From Bradyrhizobium sp. AS23.2 (GTDB taxonomy: Bacteria > Pseudomonadota > Alphaproteobacteria > Rhizobiales > Xanthobacteraceae), in contig NZ_LGHM01000054.1 in NCBI RefSeq assembly GCF_001908185.1, forward strand, positions 1 to 64,000: a DNA stretch of 64,000 nucleotides, read 5' to 3'. Below the pieces are notes generated by a model. It was not told the DNA's origin. It was given only the letters and a program-made list of their open reading frames with translations, and searched no databases. How positions within the stretch are numbered: the stretch's first letter is position 1; every line of letters starts with the position of its first letter. Position numbers and translations under genes: made by a program. Below are positions 1-8,925 of this stretch, in pieces.

Positions 1-36
1 AGCACTATGCACTGTGTCCATTCTAAGCCTAACGGT

Positions 37-1212
37 TCAAACAAACCGCAGACTCGCAGATCGCCCCATCATCCGGTAGGTGGCCGCTGAACAGCGCTTA
101 CATTTCAGGATCTTGTGGAACACCTCAATTTTCCACCGCATGGCGTACCAGCTGATCTTCTCAATTGCCTCGGAGCGTCCGCGGACGGGTAGGTCCGTGA
201 TGAGCTTCCACTCAATCGGTTTACGGCCCTTTGGCGCACCACGCTCGGTGGCGTGGATTATCGTCAGGTCGAGGGCGGGATAACGGTTCTGCTTTCCGAT
301 CGGAGGCAACACTGCGATCCGCTTGAACTTGATCTCCAGTGCGACTTTCGTCATCTCGCCTTTGTCGTCCCGCATGTCGATGTAATGCAGGCCCTTGACG
401 TTGGTCTCTGCCATCTCGGTCGCAATCGTATGGCCGCCATCACCTGCCAGCCGGTCGACGCAGGCGCGGACAAGGAAGTGAGCGCCAAGGTCTTGCGTCA
501 GGCAATACAATTCGTAGATGTCGCTTTCGCGGTCGCCGATATGAATGCAACGCTCCGGCTGCCCGAGCCGTTCGATCGATTGCCTGAGATTGTCCAGCCA
601 ACGAACGCTCTCCTTCTTCTCGATGGGAACGCGGGTCGGGTTGATCTTCTTCTTGAGCTGGGCCGTGCCTTTGAACTTTTTCCGTGTCCAGAATTTCACC
701 GCCGCCAATCCCAGCGGTAGGCCCTCGACGGTCACTGCGAGGCTGGAATGCATCAGCATTCCGCAGACCGTGTGATGGCGCCAACGGCCGCCTTTGTCAC
801 GGCCGCTATTGACGCTTTTGGTCAGGCCGATGGCGCTCGTGTTCGCGCGTTGATAGGAGAATTCCGTCGTGTCCTGGATGAGGAGAATTGGGCCTGTGCA
901 ATCATCGTAACGCGTGCGCGTGGCGGCGAAGTGGCCACTGAGAATGTCGGTCTCCTCCACGCGTTCGTTGGCGAAGAAGCGGTAGGCCGCCTTCGTGCTC
1001 GCCCAGTCCTGGCACGCGAACGGTATGCTCCCGCCCATGCCATCACCGATTTGCCTCAACAGCTCGCCAAATCGTTGACCAAGCCGGGCGTCTTTGAATG
1101 CCGTCTTGTCGATCTCGCGCTCAGTCCAGTGTTCGACGGCGCTTTCATCAGGATCATCCTGGGGACCATCCGGCCCCGCCGACCGACGAGATGTCGTACC
1201 GCTCGAACACAT
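37..1212 (-). CDS. IS4-family (IS50-like) transposase, C-terminally truncated
   Basis: DDE transposase of the IS4 family. The N-terminal part (about residues 28-95) matches the Tn5-type DNA-binding domain, with AFKDARLGQRF and an AYRFFANERV motif. The catalytic triad is visible: D114 in LIQDTTEF, D227 in HIGDRESD and E363 in the YREK signature (Y356, R359, E363, K370). After K370 the frame reads about 20 unrelated residues and stops, whereas Tn5-like enzymes run on for roughly 90 more (family knowledge). The 3' part is therefore lost or replaced by other DNA, and neither other frame restores it before the window edge. Element ends could not be fixed. The copy is probably inactive and marks the left side of the disturbed region. 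Confidence 0.85.
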   Translation of the reverse strand: MCSSGTTSRRSAGPDGPQDDPDESAVEHWTEREIDKTAFKDARLGQRFGELLRQIGDGMGGSIPFACQDWASTKAAYRFFANERVEETDILSGHFAATRTRYDDCTGPILLIQDTTEFSYQRANTSAIGLTKSVNSGRDKGGRWRHHTVCGMLMHSSLAVTVEGLPLGLAAVKFWTRKKFKGTAQLKKKINPTRVPIEKKESVRWLDNLRQSIERLGQPERCIHIGDRESDIYELYCLTQDLGAHFLVRACVDRLAGDGGHTIATEMAETNVKGLHYIDMRDDKGEMTKVALEIKFKRIAVLPPIGKQNRYPALDLTIIHATERGAPKGRKPIEWKLITDLPVRGRSEAIEKISWYAMRWKIEVFHKILKCKRCSAATYRMMGRSASLRFV

Positions 1213-1370
1213 GGTGGCACCTCACCCTCGCGATTCAGGTGCTCAACAATGAATCACAAGCGATTCATCCGATTCAAGATTCTTCGATCGGCTCCTCCCG
1301 CAATTGAATCAGGCACTTGTGGGTAATTGAAAGCTTCACCGGACGGATACGTTGAGTCAATCTGTCTCGC

Positions 1371-1400
1371 AAACAAAAGACCGCCCAAAGGGCGGTCTCC
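1371..1400 (-). terminator. Rho-independent terminator of the PEP-CTERM gene
   Basis: A perfect stem, AGACCGCCC / GGGCGGTCT with a 3-base loop (1378-1398), is followed on the minus strand by a T-rich tract (TCTTTTGTTT). It lies 26 bases beyond the stop codon of the upstream minus-strand gene. Confidence 0.85.
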
Positions 1401-1425
1401 GTAACGCTGCTGACAAGTGCGGAGA

Positions 1426-2718
1426 TTAGGCTGCGCTAAGTGTCCCGTTGTTGCGGCGGCGATAGGTCATGAAACCCATGCCAGCAAAGCCCAGAATAAG
1501 CATCGCCCATGTCGCAGGTTCTGGAACGGCGGTGATCGCTGTCATCGTTCCGGTGAATGTACCATCGCCGGTGAAGGTAACCTGGGTGACGAAGGCCGTG
1601 GAATTGTTTGGATCGAGGCCGAGGCTTGCGTCGATTCCAAGTACCTCGAACCGGCTTACTCCGCCTAGACCGAAGTCAAACAGCGTGTTTGCAGCAAGTT
1701 GTTGAGCAAAGACGAATGATGTGCCGTTCCAGATATAGAGTTCATAGGGATGAGCAAGCCCTAGATTGGGAAGCGTAACGCTCGCAAAATTGGGGTCACC
1801 TGCGCCCGTTGAAAAAATGTAACCAAGCGCGGCGGCCGGATCCAAGTTAACAGACTGTCCATGACTAACATCGATGTTGAAGCTGTAGACGGTCTGACCG
1901 ACTGAATTGACCGATGAGACGGGTACGACCACCGGGCCGTTGAATTGCGAGATAGCGTTGGGGTGAAAATCGAAATAGCTTTGGGAACTTGCCCCGTTCG
2001 TGGCGTTGCTTTGGGTGCGGTAATCATTTCGTACAACAACGCCGTAATGGCCGGAGGCCAACAGTGCCCCGTAACCCGCTATGCTAGTAGGTACGGTGAA
2101 GCTAGTCTGCCCGGGAGCCAAGTCGATCCTGTAAATTTCCTGCTTTGTACTCTGACTTAAATCGAAGATGAAAACCCTTGTTGCTTGGCTATAGCCGTTA
2201 GGGGCTGTGTAAGCCGGTACATTCCATGAGACTGTTGGAGTGGTCACAGTTTGTGATGTTCCGCTTACCGTCAATCCTGTGATGAAGGGTGGTGCAGGAA
2301 GATTGGAAGGAATAGCTGAGGTATTGAATACAACCGTGTTGTAGTTTGGATTGCTGACAGTGAGCTGCCAAGACCCGGTTAGATTCGGATTGTACGCAAT
2401 TGTTCTGAAGAAGAGGTTCGGGTCCGGGATGGCATTGTAGTATGGGACGTTAAACGTTTGACCGTCTTGCGTGGCCGTGACGGTTGTTTGCGAAGCAAAG
2501 GCCTGCTCGTTGGAATTTGAGGCCGGATGGAAGCGTCCACCGAACGCCAAAAACTCCGAGGCAACTGGCTGTCCGAACGCCACGTTTGATGAATTGTACC
2601 CGATGTAATTGAAAGTGCCGGCAAACCCTGGCGTGTTGGTGTTTTGTACTATCGTATCGGCCCATACGATCGAAGGGCCTAGGACTATTGCGGCGGCGGC
2701 GCAAAGCATCGAACGCAT
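1426..2718 (-). CDS. Secreted PEP-CTERM sorting-domain protein
   Basis: Exported protein of 430 aa. Residues 1-21 are a signal peptide ending in VWADT. The C-terminus carries the alphaproteobacterial PEPxxWA-CTERM signal: PEPATWAM at about residue 399, a hydrophobic helix, then an RRR cluster. Such tails are cut by an exosortase and usually go with exopolysaccharide export (family knowledge). No exosortase is in this window. The middle is Ser/Thr/Asn-rich, beta-type and has no recognised enzyme motif, so the function is unknown. A strong GGGGAG ribosome-binding site lies 5 bases before the ATG. The gene is monocistronic with its own terminator. Confidence 0.9.
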   Translation of the reverse strand: MRSMLCAAAAIVLGPSIVWADTIVQNTNTPGFAGTFNYIGYNSSNVAFGQPVASEFLAFGGRFHPASNSNEQAFASQTTVTATQDGQTFNVPYYNAIPDPNLFFRTIAYNPNLTGSWQLTVSNPNYNTVVFNTSAIPSNLPAPPFITGLTVSGTSQTVTTPTVSWNVPAYTAPNGYSQATRVFIFDLSQSTKQEIYRIDLAPGQTSFTVPTSIAGYGALLASGHYGVVVRNDYRTQSNATNGASSQSYFDFHPNAISQFNGPVVVPVSSVNSVGQTVYSFNIDVSHGQSVNLDPAAALGYIFSTGAGDPNFASVTLPNLGLAHPYELYIWNGTSFVFAQQLAANTLFDFGLGGVSRFEVLGIDASLGLDPNNSTAFVTQVTFTGDGTFTGTMTAITAVPEPATWAMLILGFAGMGFMTYRRRNNGTLSAA

Positions 2719-2810
2719 TTTAAGCTCCCCATTAATAATCCTGATAAAACCGATTTTAAATCGAAGATTATTAACGGGTGCAACAATTTGTCAACCCTGC
2801 CAGGCAGGAG
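2719..2810 (-). promoter_or_regulatory. Upstream region of the PEP-CTERM gene with two palindromes
   Basis: Two short perfect palindromes lie upstream of the start codon: CGATTTTAAATCG (2751-2763) and CCTGCCAGGCAGG (2796-2808). They sit about 33 and 78 bases from the ATG and could be regulator sites. No promoter hexamers are clear. Confidence 0.35.
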
Positions 2811-3007
2811 CAGTTACAGAGGGTAGCCAGCAGGGTTTAACCCAAAGTTCCCGATTCCTGTTTCCCGGAATCGCTGCATAATTTTCCGCATTTGAGCTTG
2901 CCCATTTCGGAAGAGATCTTTTGCCATGTCGAGCGGCGTCGAATATCTGCAGGTGCTTCGTTTGATCAACAGGACGACGCTCCAGTTTTGACCTTTCAAT
3001 ATGTTAC

Positions 3008-3277
3008 CTACGCCGGCGAGTGAGCGATGCTTCGTCGTCCGAACGCCGGGAATGAACGAACTGCTTGATCAGAGTTATCGTTGGTTGCTTCGTTTTGCTC
3101 GCAGTCCAAGTCTGCAATGACATCTTCGAACGCGGAAATAGTCTGTTGGAGGACGGCAATCTGCTTCAGTTCATCGTCTCCAATCGGGCCCATGCGATTC
3201 CTCAGCGCGACGACCAGTTCTCGTCGGCGTTCCTTCAATTGAATAAGTGGCAAGCCATGATCGGGTGGATAATGCAT
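3008..3277 (-). CDS. Small hypothetical protein
   Basis: 89-aa soluble protein of unknown function. Residues 10-60 are charged and heptad-like (LKERRRELVVALRNR ... LKQIAVLQQTISAFEDVIADLD), which suggests a helical hairpin or short coiled coil. The tail is Ser/Arg-rich. A GGAGAG ribosome-binding site 6 bases before the ATG supports translation. There are no operon partners. Confidence 0.5.
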   Translation of the reverse strand: MHYPPDHGLPLIQLKERRRELVVALRNRMGPIGDDELKQIAVLQQTISAFEDVIADLDCEQNEATNDNSDQAVRSFPAFGRRSIAHSPA

Positions 3278-3751
3278 CTCGATCTCTCCGTTGCTAAGCT
3301 GCTCAACTTTAAGCCAGATCTGCTGAAAGCGCGTTGAAACGTCTGTTCAATTTTTAAGTTTGTCAAAGAGCCACTGCGGGCCTGCCCTAAATCCTTAAGA
3401 CGCAGGGAGGCGCTTCCTCGATCGATGTGATCAATGCCTCGGAAGAAGATGCAAATTTTGCATCGCAGCGAGGTAACAGCTGCCCGCGATAGGGTTAATG
3501 ATTTGGGTCCCCAAACATCGTCAAATCGGCCGAGACGACTGCCTTGACCTGAGTCGAGCTGGAGGGACTTGGGGTTTAGCCGGCGCGTTGCAGAAGCCCA
3601 TTGGAACTGATCGGTCCCTCGCGAACCAAGATATCGTCTCCTGCCTTCGTGGGACCTGCCGCCCTTCGCTCAGCCACGCAGTAAGGTTGACCAGTTAGGT
3701 TAAATCCCAAGTCCCGTTGCGCGGGCCGAGGGCCGCGCTATTGCTCTACTT
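3278..3751. other. Intergenic stretch with no recognised gene
   Basis: 474 bases. Short open frames exist on both strands, but none has a convincing start, ribosome-binding site or recognisable product. I see no tRNA-like or strong terminator structure. Confidence 0.5.
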
Positions 3752-3916
3752 ATGGGCAAGAAGAGATCCACGCCTTCAGACGGTCAGTCATCATCCGTAA
3801 CGCTCAGCCGTATTCGGGACGAAGTGCTCAAGCTGAGGCAGGAAGTCGAAGCGGAGCAAGCTCGGGCGGACGCCATCGAAGCTCAGCGGCGCGACGACCT
3901 GACGCGCCCCAAATGA
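3752..3916 (+). CDS. Very small hypothetical charged protein
   Basis: 54-aa frame starting MGKKRSTPSDG. It continues into a charged helical segment (IRDEVLKLRQEVEAEQARAD) and ends in LTRPK. Third codon positions are strongly G/C, as expected for real genes of this genome. There is no clear Shine-Dalgarno sequence. An opposite-strand frame (3791-4192) overlaps it; I prefer the plus strand because of codon use. Function unknown. Confidence 0.35.
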   Translation: MGKKRSTPSDGQSSSVTLSRIRDEVLKLRQEVEAEQARADAIEAQRRDDLTRPK

Positions 3917-4959
3917 TTGGCTTATGAAGATACCGCCCTGCGTACGGGAAACGACATCGTGGTGACCGAGCTCCAGCTGGTTACTCACGGTGGGTACATC
4001 CACGCGGTCCACTTGAGGTACAAACAATGTTGGCGACACACGCAGCAGCGCCGCCCCCCTGGAAAGCGCATCGGAATAGGACTTGAGAGGCTCGGCAGCA
4101 TAAGGCTCCGGTTCGTCCGCTTCAGCAGACTTGCTCAAAAACAGCATCCGCGGGAAGACGCTGGATGGCTCTCGGAACGGCAGTCGCGTCAAAAAAACGC
4201 TCCCTGGCGCAACTCACACGAGGCGCACACCATGGCTGCCGCTTGCTGGGCAGTGATCCAACAAGACATTCGATATAGATCGCGCAAGCTGTTCGCGACT
4301 GCGAACTGCAGCGTCGACCGCTGGAAAGCGAGCGTAGGTCAGTCGCGCCTATGCCATGCGTCGTTGTCGTCACCCCATCTCATCGCACAGACAATTTTCT
4401 GGGCGAGGACAGCACGATCGGGCGCGTTCCCGTTAGCCACTTTCTCTTCGCTTGCCGGCGCCCGAAGTCTCGAAAGCTCCGAGAGGGACCTGAGGGTCAG
4501 TTTAGGCTTGAGGCGCACACCACCAGAACGCAAAAAGGACATCGGGGGTATCTCACGCATAAAAAGCAGAGTGTAGCGGCTTTGCCGCAGCCGTCAATTC
4601 AGTCTGGCTCATGAAGAGGGGCTATATGAACCGGTCAATCTTGATCCCCGGGAGCTCTAATTGCCCCAGCCGCGACGGGATATTCGAGACATCCAGATGG
4701 CGAACAATCAAGGTTGCGCTGCAACCACTGCGGTCACGCCCGTCTTACCAGCTTCTTCCCAGCGAACGTAGACCACGTCGACAGCGGTCGATGATCCGCG
4801 CAACTGTCGCTCCCCTGACAAAGAATTCCAGCCCACTGGTTCCGGAGATATTTCTCGGCACTCCGCGAATTGCAATTGCGTGTTGAGCGACCACTATCTG
4901 AGACGTTCCCGTGAGCTCTCGTTCCGGGAACGAAGATGCTTCAACCAAGCCCGTCAGTC
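3917..4959. other. Gene-poor kilobase without a convincing gene
   Basis: Many mutually overlapping short frames run through both strands, but none has a recognisable domain together with a ribosome-binding site. The stretch may be decayed coding DNA: near 4690-4780 (minus strand) a frame reading DVVYVRWEEAGKTGVTAVV looks protein-like but is cut off by frame changes. Confidence 0.5.
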
Positions 4960-5451
4960 TTACCCATTGTCAGCCCAAGACCGATTTGCGCTCGCTGCAG
5001 ACGTAGGCTTTTTCATACCCTTCCCGCTCGGCCCCAGCGAGTAGACATTGTATTCGCCCTGGTCCGTAACGGAATACTGATAGGGCCGTCCCCACGGATC
5101 GAGCAGAGTCCTGGCATTCTTCAAATAAGGACCGTTCCAGCGAGGCGCTTCGGGCGTTGCTTCGACGAGAGCCTTCAGCCCGGCGCTCGCACTCGGATAA
5201 GAACCGTTCTCCACGTAGTACATCTCGAGTGCGGTGTTGATGTTCTCGATCTGAAGCTGGACAGATTGGGTCTTGGCCTTTCCGAAATAGCCCATCACCT
5301 GCGGCGTCGCCATAGCCGTCAACGCCGCGAGAATGCCCATCACGACGAGCAACTCGAGCAGCGTGTAGCCGGCCTCCCCGGGCCGTCGCTTGCTATGACC
5401 AGGCTTTTTGAAGCGCTGAGACGCTGAAGACTTACTCGTGTCGACGGTCAT
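4960..5451 (-). CDS. gspG: Type II secretion major pseudopilin GspG
   Basis: Major pseudopilin, the main subunit of the periplasmic pseudopilus of the type II secretion system. The prepilin signature is EAG|YTLLELLVVMGILAAL: cleavage after Gly, Glu at mature position 5, then the hydrophobic assembly helix. The C-terminal part has the GspG core: YPSASAGLKALVEAT, LLDPWGRPYQY and a GEYNVYSLGPSG segment close to the family's Ca-binding tail. The ATG at 5451 (163 aa) is chosen because GGGGG lies 4-8 bases upstream; an in-frame ATG nine codons earlier exists. The gene stands alone, about 1.6 kb from the rest of the gsp operon, with unrelated small genes between. Confidence 0.93.
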   Translation of the reverse strand: MTVDTSKSSASQRFKKPGHSKRRPGEAGYTLLELLVVMGILAALTAMATPQVMGYFGKAKTQSVQLQIENINTALEMYYVENGSYPSASAGLKALVEATPEAPRWNGPYLKNARTLLDPWGRPYQYSVTDQGEYNVYSLGPSGKGMKKPTSAASANRSWADNG

Positions 5452-5596
5452 GATGCCCCCAAACAAGTACCCTTGCATTTCGGGGTATCCTCAGCGCGCC
5501 TCGTGTTTACCGGGTTAACGGAACCGAGAACTTCGAGCCAGTCTGAATAGGGGGATAGTAAACCGGCAAGAATGCCCGGCCGCGCGAAAGGCACCC

Positions 5597-5658
5597 GTTA
5601 AGCTTTCCGGCAAGTAAAGGGTATTCGTAGAAGGGCCGGATTAGTCGTCAAGCTTAAC
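5597..5658. repeat. Inverted repeat upstream of gspG
   Basis: GTTAAGCTT (5597-5605) and AAGCTTAAC (5650-5658) form a 9-bp inverted repeat with a 44-base spacer in the region before gspG. Several CCGGCAAG/CCGGTTAA-like words cluster around it. Its role is unknown; it may be regulatory. Confidence 0.35.
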
Positions 5659-5735
5659 CGGCGAGTTCATTTGTCTCAAAATCGAGCGGTCCATATAATC
5701 CACGTCATAGATCGCGAAATCAGAAATTAGTCGAA

Positions 5736-5957
5736 ATGGTTGCGGGAGAACTCAACTTGCAGCGCATCATTGTTTCCAAGAACGTTACGCTCGACCCGAT
5801 CGAAAAATCGCTGTGCCTGCGCTATGCAGAAGTTCTCGCGCTTCGCGAAGCCGTGCGGAAGGAAAGCTCGACCTTGGCGACGAAGAAGCCCAAGCGAAAC
5901 GGTACCAACCGGGTGCCTGTTCACGTCAAGCGAACTTTGCGTTCACGCACCGTTTGA
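5736..5957 (+). CDS. Small hypothetical protein
   Basis: 73-aa basic protein. Residues 12-45 look like a structured helix pair (VTLDPIEKSLCLRYAEVLAL, then REAVRKESSTLA), followed by a Lys/Arg-rich tail. No signal peptide or membrane segment. No strong ribosome-binding site is visible. The family is not recognised; the protein-like composition is the main support. Confidence 0.45.
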   Translation: MVAGELNLQRIIVSKNVTLDPIEKSLCLRYAEVLALREAVRKESSTLATKKPKRNGTNRVPVHVKRTLRSRTV

Positions 5958-6044
5958 CCGATACAGATCGCTCGCATTGTTCTCGGTCACATTTCGCGAT
6001 CACTCATTGATCGCACTGATCGCTCCCTCAGCACTCCGATCCAA

Positions 6045-6413
6045 TCAATTGCAGCGATTGAGACTGCGCACGCGCGGGCCGTCGAACCACACCAGTCGGC
6101 AACGCACCACGTCGGGGCGGCCATAGGCATCGAACGCCCATTTTCCATAGATCGCGTATTCGCCATAACCGAAGGGATAATCATACCCGTCATCGAGCCT
6201 GTTATATGTGTAGCCCGCGACGGGGTAAGAGAGATCTGGCGTCACGACGGTCACAACGGGAGGCCCGATCCGCGCGAAGCGCGCATTGTATCCGTACGCA
6301 CTACGCCAATGAGGCTTGCGATAGAGCCCCGTCCTGTCGCCCGCCTCAACCATGGAAGGTCCGAGTGACACCAGGATCGCGACAGTGGTTACTGTAAGTG
6401 TCGAGACTTTCAT
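6045..6413 (-). CDS. Hypothetical secreted protein
   Basis: 122 aa with a clear signal peptide (MKVSTLTVTTVAILVSLG ... VEAGD). The mature part is Tyr/Gly-rich (YNRLDDGYDYPFGYGEYAIY) and contains two Cys and a WFDGPRVRSL tail, typical of small rhizobial periplasmic proteins of unknown function. The start at 6413 is chosen because it places the signal peptide at the N-terminus; the open frame extends 16 codons further. Monocistronic. Confidence 0.6.
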   Translation of the reverse strand: MKVSTLTVTTVAILVSLGPSMVEAGDRTGLYRKPHWRSAYGYNARFARIGPPVVTVVTPDLSYPVAGYTYNRLDDGYDYPFGYGEYAIYGKWAFDAYGRPDVVRCRLVWFDGPRVRSLNRCN

Positions 6414-6640
6414 GGATATACTCGCTCGTTCGCTCCCCTTCGCTCCCGCGTCGAAGATCATTCTATCCTACTCTCGACCGAGGCAAGTACTGCTCGCAAC
6501 AGACGTGGTTAAGCTTTCGAGCGAGATGGTGGTTAAGAAACGAGCGCGACAGCAAGTTATTCGGCTACCCGACAGGGAACGAGGTTGGGCTGGCCGCAAA
6601 AGATATGGACGCTTAGCGCTTTGCCCTGCATAAGCGAGGC

Positions 6641-7042
6641 ATGAACAAGTCGATTGTCACAACAACGCTTACAATTGCCGCCTGGGGTATGATTTGCCTG
6701 ATTGGCTATGCTACGCTGACCAAGGTGCAATTCATCTACCTGGTCTACGGCAAGATCAAACCATTCCTGTTTGGAGTGGACATCGGGACATGGGCACATT
6801 TGGAGCACGCAATCGCTTTCCTAGCGCTGGGTAGCCTCTTCGCGCTGGCCTATCCTCGACACACACTCATGGTCTGCCTGATCGTAATTGGAAGCGCCAT
6901 CGTCTTCGAGTTTCTTCAGACGCTCACCCCCGACCGGCATGGCACCTTGTTCGACGCATCCGAGAAGATCGTGGCGGGCTGCGCGGGCATTGCCGTGGTC
7001 AGGCTCGTTCAATTCGTCCGATCTACCAGGAAAGAAGCGTGA
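6641..7042 (+). CDS. VanZ-family membrane protein
   Basis: 133-aa integral membrane protein with about four hydrophobic segments. It carries the VanZ-like signature: an acidic FEFLQTLTPDRHGTLFD segment followed by a last helix. VanZ domains occur in teicoplanin-resistance and many uncharacterised envelope proteins; no enzymatic activity is assigned. It lies between gspG and the gsp operon, opposite in direction to both. A second VanZ-like gene of similar size lies at 28577. Confidence 0.75.
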   Translation: MNKSIVTTTLTIAAWGMICLIGYATLTKVQFIYLVYGKIKPFLFGVDIGTWAHLEHAIAFLALGSLFALAYPRHTLMVCLIVIGSAIVFEFLQTLTPDRHGTLFDASEKIVAGCAGIAVVRLVQFVRSTRKEA

Positions 7043-7073
7043 AGCTCGAATGCGCAACAAAGAGATTGCGTAC

Positions 7074-7703
7074 CTACTCCAGCAGGAAGCCCATCGGATC
7101 GAACACCCACGCCAGCCAAAGCCCGACGGCGAGATGAGGCCCAAACGGAATTGCGTGCCTGCCATCGACCTCATAGCGCTCTGACTTGAGCAATAACGCG
7201 CTGGCGAGAGCCGAGATAACGGCGATCAAAAGCAAGGCTGGTAGCGAGCGAAGGCCGATCCAGAATGTCGCGGCAGCAAGGAATTTTACATCACCAAAGC
7301 CAAGGCCATCATAGCCACGCCCCCAACGATAAATCGAGCGAAAAGCTGCGATCGCAATCGCCACGATGACGACCTCCGCGAGGCGAAACATTATCTCGTT
7401 CGGATCCAGAAGCCACACTGCCGCTATGCCGCAGATGGCCATCGCTCCGACCAGCGTGTCAGGGATGATGCCAAAACGGGCATCAATCGCACAGATGGCC
7501 ACCAGCAGAGTGACGAGGCCAACGCTCAGCACAAGATAGGTGATCCACTTCTGGCCTGTCGGGCCGCTCAGAACAATCCAGCACAAGCCGACCACCAGGA
7601 GCCAGACGACGAGAACCTGGTCTCGATAGGGATCGCGACGGACCAGGGAGCGCGTCAGGTAGCGGCCAGTCCGTATCGCCGTCTTGTGCAGTTCCGCGAT
7701 CAT
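7074..7703 (-). CDS. gspO: Type IV prepilin peptidase (A24), GspO-like
   Basis: Aspartic membrane protease that removes prepilin leader peptides, needed to mature GspG/H/I/J/K. The 209-aa protein has about six membrane helices and both catalytic aspartate motifs: CAIDARFGIIPD and GLGFGDVKFLAA (GxGDxK). The N-terminal Cys-rich methyltransferase domain of classical GspO/PilD is missing, so it is the short peptidase-only type. The ATG at 7703 overlaps the gspC stop in an ATGA, indicating translational coupling. Last gene of the gsp operon. Confidence 0.85.
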   Translation of the reverse strand: MIAELHKTAIRTGRYLTRSLVRRDPYRDQVLVVWLLVVGLCWIVLSGPTGQKWITYLVLSVGLVTLLVAICAIDARFGIIPDTLVGAMAICGIAAVWLLDPNEIMFRLAEVVIVAIAIAAFRSIYRWGRGYDGLGFGDVKFLAAATFWIGLRSLPALLLIAVISALASALLLKSERYEVDGRHAIPFGPHLAVGLWLAWVFDPMGFLLE

Positions 7704-8326
7704 TTCGTCAGGACATTGAGCTGTAATGTCTGTCGCTCGCCGTCGGCCTCGAGCACCACCTCGCCCGGCTTGACCTCGGAGAGCCGCCAGCCCGACCATT
7801 GCTCGTTCACCGCGACCCAAACTCCCACGGGATTGTCCGATGAGGTGAAGAACGCCTTGGCTCGCTCGCCATTCATGAAAACGCCTCTAAGCGCGACGCT
7901 GGGGTCGAGCATCGCTCTGGCTGGCGGCGCGGGCGCATCGACGATTACAGGAGGCGCCGCGATTGTCAGGACCTGGCGGTTTCGTGAAAAGAGCGGCCGC
8001 TGTAAAATGTTCTCGTAAGACCCGCTGGCACGGTTCTCTCGACCGGCTGGAATTCGGCCACCACTACTTCCCAATGAGGACTGGCTCGCAATCGCAACCT
8101 CCAGCGAGATGATGGCTATGATCGGCGCGGCGACGGCCAGCCCAGTCAGTGCGGCAAGGCCGAGCAACAATCCCCGCCTGAGCGGCGCCACAGAGTTCAG
8201 CTCTCGACGGTTTGGAATATGGGCGCGCAGAACCTGATGAAGGCTCGCGAACATAAGCTCGAGGCGTGACGTCGAGATCGCCCGCCAAAGCTGCCGCCGA
8301 CCGTTTTGGGATGCCAGCTCAGTCAT
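7700..8326 (-). CDS. gspC: Type II secretion inner-membrane protein GspC-like
   Basis: 208-aa single-pass protein. It has a cytoplasmic N-terminus, one membrane helix at about residues 50-75 (LLLGLAALTGLAVAAPI) and a periplasmic HR-like domain (NILQRPLFSRNRQVL, then a VALRGVFMNG strand and EVVLEADGERQTLQL). GspC links the inner-membrane platform to the GspD secretin. The PDZ or coiled-coil C-terminus of classical GspC is absent. The ATG at 8326 overlaps the gspM stop (ATGA). Identification rests on the HR-like pattern and operon position. Confidence 0.75.
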   Translation of the reverse strand: MTELASQNGRRQLWRAISTSRLELMFASLHQVLRAHIPNRRELNSVAPLRRGLLLGLAALTGLAVAAPIIAIISLEVAIASQSSLGSSGGRIPAGRENRASGSYENILQRPLFSRNRQVLTIAAPPVIVDAPAPPARAMLDPSVALRGVFMNGERAKAFFTSSDNPVGVWVAVNEQWSGWRLSEVKPGEVVLEADGERQTLQLNVLTK

Positions 8327-8925
8327 CGGTTGGTTGCCCTCGCATCGCCACCGGGCCGGTTCTCGCTCAACAACGGCCCGGCGGACGGGACAGTCGGGCC
8401 GCGCAGCGCTCCCTCTACCGTCAAGCTCACCCGCATGCGCCCATCGTCCCCGTCTGAGAGCGTTCGCAGTGACAGATCCGTGATGAACAGGAACGGCGTC
8501 TGCGTTTCGATCGCAGCTACCAGCTCCCGAACGGCACCGGCTGTACCTTCTACCTCCAGCCCAACCGGAACCGCTCGCCATTGCGCCGCCTGCCTGCCCG
8601 GCAGCCCGCGGACGGCCTGGACTGCCACCCCCTTGGCGCTCGCCAAGGCCTGGAGGTTCGCTTGAAGGTCAGCGCTCGCGACCCGTTCCTCGGTCCCTGG
8701 CAGATAGGGATCAACGTCCGGCGTGGACGCCTTGGCCGGTTTGGCCGCCTCCTCCGCTACATGCCGGATCTGCGCCAATTGCGCTGCGTTATCCAATATG
8801 TCGTCGTTGCGCTCGCCGAAATGAGAGATGACTGGCTCCAGGACCGCAAAGCAGACCGCAAGTGCGATTGCGCCGTTCAGCCCAAGGAAAATCAGTCTCC
8901 GTCTGAGAAGTCCATGGCCACTCAT
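8323..8925 (-). CDS. gspM: Type II secretion platform protein GspM-like
   Basis: 200-aa bitopic protein with a membrane helix near residues 12-30 (FLGLNGAIALAVCFAVLE), a coiled stretch, and a ferredoxin-like periplasmic domain ending in RMRVSLTVEGALRG. This matches the GspM/PilO layout that partners GspL. The gene sits between gspL and gspC with 4-base overlaps on both sides. The family is sequence-poor, so position and topology carry the assignment. Confidence 0.78.
   Translation of the reverse strand: MSGHGLLRRRLIFLGLNGAIALAVCFAVLEPVISHFGERNDDILDNAAQLAQIRHVAEEAAKPAKASTPDVDPYLPGTEERVASADLQANLQALASAKGVAVQAVRGLPGRQAAQWRAVPVGLEVEGTAGAVRELVAAIETQTPFLFITDLSLRTLSDGDDGRMRVSLTVEGALRGPTVPSAGPLLSENRPGGDARATNR

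Noticed and set aside
1..1330. Defined ends of the IS element
   Set aside because: No convincing pair of terminal inverted repeats or target duplication could be matched; only the gene is reported.
2814..2999. 61-residue minus-strand frame after the PEP-CTERM promoter region
   Set aside because: No start signal and no recognisable protein pattern.
3791..4192. 133-residue minus-strand frame
   Set aside because: No domain or ribosome-binding site, and it overlaps a short plus-strand frame with better codon bias; left undecided.
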